A DNA stretch of 64,000 bases from Telmatospirillum siberiense (GTDB lineage: Bacteria; Pseudomonadota; Alphaproteobacteria; Rhodospirillales; Magnetospirillaceae), in contig NZ_PIUM01000022.1 in the NCBI RefSeq assembly GCF_002845745.1, forward strand, positions 18,309 to 82,308, given 5' to 3'. Numbering within the stretch: position 1 is the stretch's first letter; every line of letters starts with the position of its first letter. Positions 60,731 through 64,000 of the stretch are shown here, in pieces. The position numbers and the translations under genes are program-made. The notes under the pieces are model-generated. The model saw only the letters and a list, made by a program, of their open reading frames with translations. It made no database searches and was not told the origin of the DNA.

Positions 60731-61906
60731 ATGGATGACGCACCCGATATGCCCCCCTCCTCTTCCGTTCTCGCAATGGTCGAACGTCTGGTCGGCTTCG
60801 ATACCACCAGTCAGCGTTCGAACCTGGACGCCATCGCCTTCCTGCGCGAAACCCTGGAGGGAATGGGCGCGCGATGCCGGCTGACCTACGACGATAGTGG
60901 CCGGAAGGCCAATCTATACGCCACCTTGGGCGCCGATGACCGCCCCGGCATCATGCTTTCCGGGCATACCGACGTGGTTCCGGTCGAAGGCCAGGATTGG
61001 AGCAGCGATCCCTTCCGCCTGACCGAACGCGACGGAAAATATTTCGGCCGCGGATCTGCCGACATGAAATCCTTCATCGCCCTCTGCCTTGCGCTCGCGC
61101 CGGAGTTTCTGGCGCGCGGCCTGGCGACGCCGCTCCATTTTTCTTTTTCCTATGACGAGGAATTGGGATGCGTCGGCGTGCGGCGCCTGATCGCCGACAT
61201 GGCCGGGCTGCCGATCAAGCCGAAACTCTGCATCGTCGGCGAACCGACCGGAATGCAGGTCATTGCCGGCCACAAAGGCAAGAAAAGCCTGCGCTGCCAC
61301 GTGCATGGAAAGGAAAGCCATTCCGCCCTCGGCCAGGGGGTCAATGCCGTCGAGGCCGCAGCCGAGGTCATCGCCCATATCAAAGCCGTGCAACGGCGCA
61401 TCCGCCGCGACGGGCCTTTCGACCCGGCCTATGAGCCCCCCTACACCACCTTGCATACAGGAACCGTGCAAGGGGGCAGAGCCTTGAACATCGTGCCGCG
61501 CGATTGCCGGTTCGACTTCGAGATCCGCGCCCTGCCCGGCCATGATTCGGATGCCCTTTATCAGGAAATCCGGCATTTCGCCGAAGATCAGATCGAACCC
61601 GAAATGAAAGAGGTCGATGCGACGACCGGCGTGGAATTCCAAATGATGAACGATACCGCCGGCTTCGACCTTCCGGACGATCATCCGGCGGTACGCTTCG
61701 TGACCGCGCTGACCGGCGCCAATCAGACCGGGCGGGTCAGCTTCGGCACCGAAGCCGGCCTTTTCAACGAGGCCGGTGTTCCCACCGTGGTCTGCGGCCC
61801 GGGTTTTATCGATCAGGCGCATCGTCCCGACGAATTCATCTCCGCCGATCAATTGGTGCAAGGAGAGGCTTTCCTCCGCCGCCTGATGGATCATGTCTGC
61901 CGCTGA
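60731..61906 (+). CDS. argE: Acetylornithine deacetylase (ArgE, M20 family)
   Basis: A 391-residue zinc amidohydrolase that deacetylates N-acetylornithine in arginine synthesis. LSGHTDVVPVEGQDWSSDPF (metal His and Asp), GRGSADMKSF (bridging Asp), FSYDEELGCVG (catalytic and metal Glu), IVGEPTG and the final CGPGFIDQAHRPDEFI (last metal His) are all in place. Related M20 deacylases share this pattern, so another N-acyl substrate is possible. Two starts (60731 and 60749) are possible. Confidence 0.9.
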   Translation: MDDAPDMPPSSSVLAMVERLVGFDTTSQRSNLDAIAFLRETLEGMGARCRLTYDDSGRKANLYATLGADDRPGIMLSGHTDVVPVEGQDWSSDPFRLTERDGKYFGRGSADMKSFIALCLALAPEFLARGLATPLHFSFSYDEELGCVGVRRLIADMAGLPIKPKLCIVGEPTGMQVIAGHKGKKSLRCHVHGKESHSALGQGVNAVEAAAEVIAHIKAVQRRIRRDGPFDPAYEPPYTTLHTGTVQGGRALNIVPRDCRFDFEIRALPGHDSDALYQEIRHFAEDQIEPEMKEVDATTGVEFQMMNDTAGFDLPDDHPAVRFVTALTGANQTGRVSFGTEAGLFNEAGVPTVVCGPGFIDQAHRPDEFISADQLVQGEAFLRRLMDHVCR

Positions 61907-61911
61907 GGCAC

Positions 61912-61943
61912 CCAGGGCAATCGGGTTCACCCGATTGCCCTGG
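61912..61943. repeat. Perfect CCAGGGCAATCGGG palindrome
   Basis: CCAGGGCAATCGGG (61912-61925) and CCCGATTGCCCTGG (61930-61943) form perfect 14-bp arms with a TTCA loop, 5 bp after the argE-like stop. It is the close relative of the palindrome at 55673-55708. It may serve as a terminator or processing hairpin but has no T-run. Confidence 0.7.
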
Positions 61944-62012
61944 CCTAGCTTGTTTAAGCCCTCGCCGGGCGCACGCATCCGCGTGCTTGGCCGCGGCCTC
62001 AATGGCCGCTTT

Positions 62013-62050
62013 TAGAGCATCGTACGTCAGATTTGACGCACGATGCTCTA
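62013..62050 (-). repeat. 38-bp palindrome overlapping a stop codon
   Basis: TAGAGCATCGT (62013-62023) and ACGATGCTCTA (62040-62050) are perfectly complementary, and the inner 16 bases pair further (GTCA/TGAC), making a near-perfect 38-bp palindrome. The final CTA at 62048-62050 is the stop codon (TAG) of the small leftward gene. It may terminate that gene; on that strand it is followed by AAAAGC rather than T's. The TAGAGC end recalls the outer end of the element at 30501. Confidence 0.65.
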
Positions 62051-62275
62051 AACCTTTTCCACATCGACGTCGTGGTTGCGCTTACCGTAATGATCGAACC
62101 AGTCGGCGCCCTGCGGAATGACGTTATGGAACCGGAAGCAGCCTTGTTGCTCAAGAATTTTGCCGTGATGCTCGATGAGCCTCCCATAGATTTGGCAGCT
62201 ATCGGTGGCGAAACGGATCCAGCCCTCCCAGAATGCGATCTGGATCTTGATGAAGGGATCGTATGACGTGGTCAT
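62048..62275 (-). CDS. Small aromatic-rich protein of unknown function
   Basis: A 75-residue protein. The middle (FIKIQIAFWEGWIRFATDSC, then a helical stretch to EQQGCFRF) is amphipathic, with many aromatic residues and some resemblance to phasin-like helices. It has no signal peptide. GGAGG lies 8 bases before the ATG at 62275; two in-frame ATGs further upstream are too close to or before that site. I recognise no family. An AT-rich palindrome lies 36 bp upstream. Confidence 0.65.
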   Translation of the reverse strand: MTTSYDPFIKIQIAFWEGWIRFATDSCQIYGRLIEHHGKILEQQGCFRFHNVIPQGADWFDHYGKRNHDVDVEKV

Positions 62276-62310
62276 GGCCATGGCCTCCACGAACGAAAAC
62301 GCCCAAAAAA

Positions 62311-62339
62311 GGTAGAATAATATTCTAAATTATTCTACC
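62311..62339 (-). promoter_or_regulatory. AT-rich palindrome, probable operator or leader hairpin
   Basis: GGTAGAATAAT (62311-62321) and ATTATTCTACC (62329-62339) are perfectly complementary with a 7-bp spacer. Within them TAGAATA/TATTCTA occurs three times in alternating orientation. On the minus strand the hairpin is followed by TTTTTT and then the ribosome-binding site of the small gene at 62048-62275, so either a repressor operator or a terminator-like attenuator is possible. Confidence 0.55.
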
Positions 62340-62463
62340 AGATATCCATGAGCTGTATAATCGCATTGTCACGCCGACCGCAGAGAAATCGCGGAGATGC
62401 GACGGCGAGATTGTTCGTGACCGCAACTAGTGGCAAAATCCCTCAATTATCGATTATGGACGG

Positions 62464-62862
62464 ATGGTCATTGTGCAGGGAGATCCTTCTCGTCTTCGTA
62501 AAATCGCCGGCGCCTTGTCGGAGGAAGAGCGAAAAAGCAAGCTGAGCAGCGCCGCTAATATCCGTCGTGATATCGAGGAGACGCTTGGCACGGACATCGT
62601 GAACCACGACAAGCTGGTTTCGTTGGCCGAAAGCATCTGGGTGGCCGTTCCGGTCGCCGCCCGGCCGAAGTTCACCGCCGAGGATTGGCAGAAGGCCATC
62701 CACGACCGCTGCACCTCGGCCCTGGTCCGCGCGGAACAAAGGCTCGAGGAAAACAAATATGATGATAAGATGTTCACTGCAAAAGTGAAGATTCTACGAC
62801 AAACCTTTGCTGCGCAGGTCATTCGCGCTATGCAGGAAGTTGCCGATAAATACCGCCGGTAG
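62464..62862 (+). CDS. Helical protein of unknown function
   Basis: A 132-residue cytoplasmic protein, mostly helical and charged. It has MVIVQGDPSRLRKIAGALSE, a central segment WVAVPVAARPKFTAEDWQKA, and a coiled-coil-like C-terminus. I recognise no family. The ATG at 62464 lacks a strong ribosome-binding site, so the start could be later. It is followed after 85 bp by the CheY-like gene on the same strand, so a link to signalling is possible but unproven. Confidence 0.65.
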   Translation: MVIVQGDPSRLRKIAGALSEEERKSKLSSAANIRRDIEETLGTDIVNHDKLVSLAESIWVAVPVAARPKFTAEDWQKAIHDRCTSALVRAEQRLEENKYDDKMFTAKVKILRQTFAAQVIRAMQEVADKYRR

Positions 62863-62947
62863 CATGTGGCTTTAAGGATTGGCCGCCGCCTCCGGGAGGA
62901 GGCCCGGAACCAATTGAAGGCGTGGGATTCCTTTTTGAAGATTTCGT

Positions 62948-63373
62948 ATGGCGCCGCGTGAGATCGATTTCGAGAAATTGACGTTCCTGGTTGTCGACGA
63001 TCAGGAATATGTGCGCTCCCTCATCGTTCAATTGTTGAGACGCCTTAATGTCGGTCGGGTCATTGAGGAAACGGACGGAGCCTCGGCCCTCACCTTGCTG
63101 CGCACCACGACGCCGGACTTCATTCTCTGCGATATCAAGATGGATCCGGTGGATGGCCTGGAGTTTCTGCGCGATGTGCGAAGCGGCCGGGACGGCATAG
63201 GAGATCCCCGCGTTCCCGTTGTTTTCCTGACCAGTGATTCGGAACGCGCCACGGTGATGGCGGCCATCGAAAACGAAGTCGACGGCTATCTGGTGAAACC
63301 CGTCTCTCTCGTCGACCTCAAGAGCAAAATCGTCAGCGTTCTCAACAAGCGCCGCGCCCTGACCTGGAAGTGA
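62948..63373 (+). CDS. CheY-like single-domain response regulator
   Basis: A 141-residue receiver with no output domain. The acidic pair in LVVDDQEYV, phospho-acceptor Asp in FILCDIKMDPVDGLEF, Thr in FLTSDSE and Lys in YLVKPVSL are all present. Single-domain receivers work in chemotaxis or as phosphorelay intermediates. A convergent HPt protein gene lies 56 bp away, so the two may form a relay pair. The proline of the usual 'MP' is displaced (KMDPVDG). Confidence 0.9.
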   Translation: MAPREIDFEKLTFLVVDDQEYVRSLIVQLLRRLNVGRVIEETDGASALTLLRTTTPDFILCDIKMDPVDGLEFLRDVRSGRDGIGDPRVPVVFLTSDSERATVMAAIENEVDGYLVKPVSLVDLKSKIVSVLNKRRALTWK

Positions 63374-63429
63374 TAGCGGCGAGTCCCTGACGTGGCTCGC
63401 CTCATTGCCCCTCATCGACGCCCCGACGA

Positions 63430-63777
63430 TCAAAGCCGCCGGATAGCCTCCTGCACTTCGGCAAAAGCGTCCGGCAGACCGATCGCCAATGCTTGCGCCC
63501 GTTCGCCATCCCCCTGCCGCAACAGGGTGCAAATCTCGGCGCAAAGGGATCCCAGGCGAAACGCCCCCGTGACGTTTGCCGCCCCCTTCGCGGAATGGGC
63601 CGCCGCCGCGGCACCGCTCAGATCCCCGGTCAACAGCTTCATCTGTAGCGCACCCAGCAATGGCCGAGTACTGGTCAAAAAAAGCTCCAGGGTCTTCCGG
63701 GCATCGGCATCGATACTACCGAACGCCTCGGTCAACGGTCCCGGATCAAGAATTTTCTCGGAATTCCAGGATGTCAT
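63430..63777 (-). CDS. HPt domain phosphotransfer protein
   Basis: A 115-residue four-helix HPt protein. AAAHSAKGAANVTGAFRLGS carries the phospho-accepting His in the H-S-x-K-G motif near residue 60. It would pass phosphate between a hybrid kinase and a receiver such as the adjacent CheY-like protein. The ATG at 63777 has AAGGTGGG 5-6 bases upstream, better than ATGs at 63804 and 63792. Confidence 0.85.
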   Translation of the reverse strand: MTSWNSEKILDPGPLTEAFGSIDADARKTLELFLTSTRPLLGALQMKLLTGDLSGAAAAAHSAKGAANVTGAFRLGSLCAEICTLLRQGDGERAQALAIGLPDAFAEVQEAIRRL

Positions 63778-63871
63778 TTGTCCCACCTTCATCATGACCG
63801 ACACAATAGCCGATGCAAAAATAAGTGCGCCATGAATGAAAAGAAACAGAAACAGACCACATCACCCTAAG

Positions 63872-63908
63872 TAGGCAAATTTTTCCGACAGTAAGAAAAA
63901 TTTGCCTA
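63872..63908. repeat. AT-rich perfect 14-bp inverted repeat
   Basis: TAGGCAAATTTTTC (63872-63885) and GAAAAATTTGCCTA (63895-63908) are perfectly complementary with a 9-nt loop, upstream of the HPt gene. It could be an operator, a cruciform-forming site or a terminator for a gene beyond the window. The remaining sequence to 64000 is AT-rich with no gene visible. Confidence 0.55.
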
Positions 63909-64000
63909 GCTTACTAGTGTCAAGAATCTTCACTGTTATGATAACCATTATTTAACCGTTTTGTGTAAATGATGGAAAGCATGTGAATTCGGCTTAGCCC

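Overview
The window is GC-rich and densely coded. Its conserved blocks (rlpA–D-Ala carboxypeptidase–tmk–holB–metG–tatD–MBL hydrolase, and mfd–sdhE near recG and DUF502) are typical of Alphaproteobacteria. Two hemerythrin-type proteins, chemoreceptors, and PleD-like, CheY-like and HPt proteins suggest a motile, redox-sensing member of the Rhodospirillales (Magnetospirillum/Telmatospirillum-like). The placement is inferred from gene content only.

Layout. 1-151: 3' end of a chemoreceptor. 284-8227: leftward housekeeping operon for envelope, nucleotide, replication and translation functions, with an orphan ModA-like binding protein inside it. 8267-11464: MltB, a YdcF-like protein, GreB and two small unknown proteins. 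11565-13624: tRNA-Ser(UGA), a toxin-antitoxin pair and an ArsM-type methyltransferase, with AT-rich DNA beside it. 13907-21949: amino-acid permease, LysR/azoreductase, LLM oxidoreductase, ABC-F ATPase, SDR/LysR. 21977-24493: a chemoreceptor with an N-terminal hemerythrin domain. 24861-27622: lipoprotein/response regulator/histidine kinase operon. 27769-45318: large exopolysaccharide locus. 45671-51501: bacteriohemerythrin, a degenerate PleD-like protein, DsbA-like protein, Usp, MFS pump. 51641-60106: repair block (mfd, sdhE, rarA, recG, DUF502). 60222-63777: Nudix, ArgE-like peptidase, small unknown genes, CheY-like and HPt proteins.

The exopolysaccharide locus has the parts of a Wzx/Wzy-type pathway: GalE, an initiating phosphoglycosyltransferase, an export lipoprotein, a chain-length protein, a BY-kinase-like protein that has lost its P-loop lysine, glycosyltransferases, an acyltransferase-glycosyltransferase fusion, a pyruvyltransferase-like enzyme, a flippase, a polymerase and a beta-helix protein. 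A phosphoribosyltransferase and a HAD phosphatase sit between polymerase and pyruvyltransferase, hinting at an unusual PRPP-dependent step.

The most unusual non-coding signals are a 339-bp nested inverted-repeat (MITE-like) element at 30501-30839, which supplies the stop codon of the export gene, and several families of modular intergenic palindromes shared between distant gaps. I found no rRNA genes, CRISPR array, prophage or complete insertion sequence.
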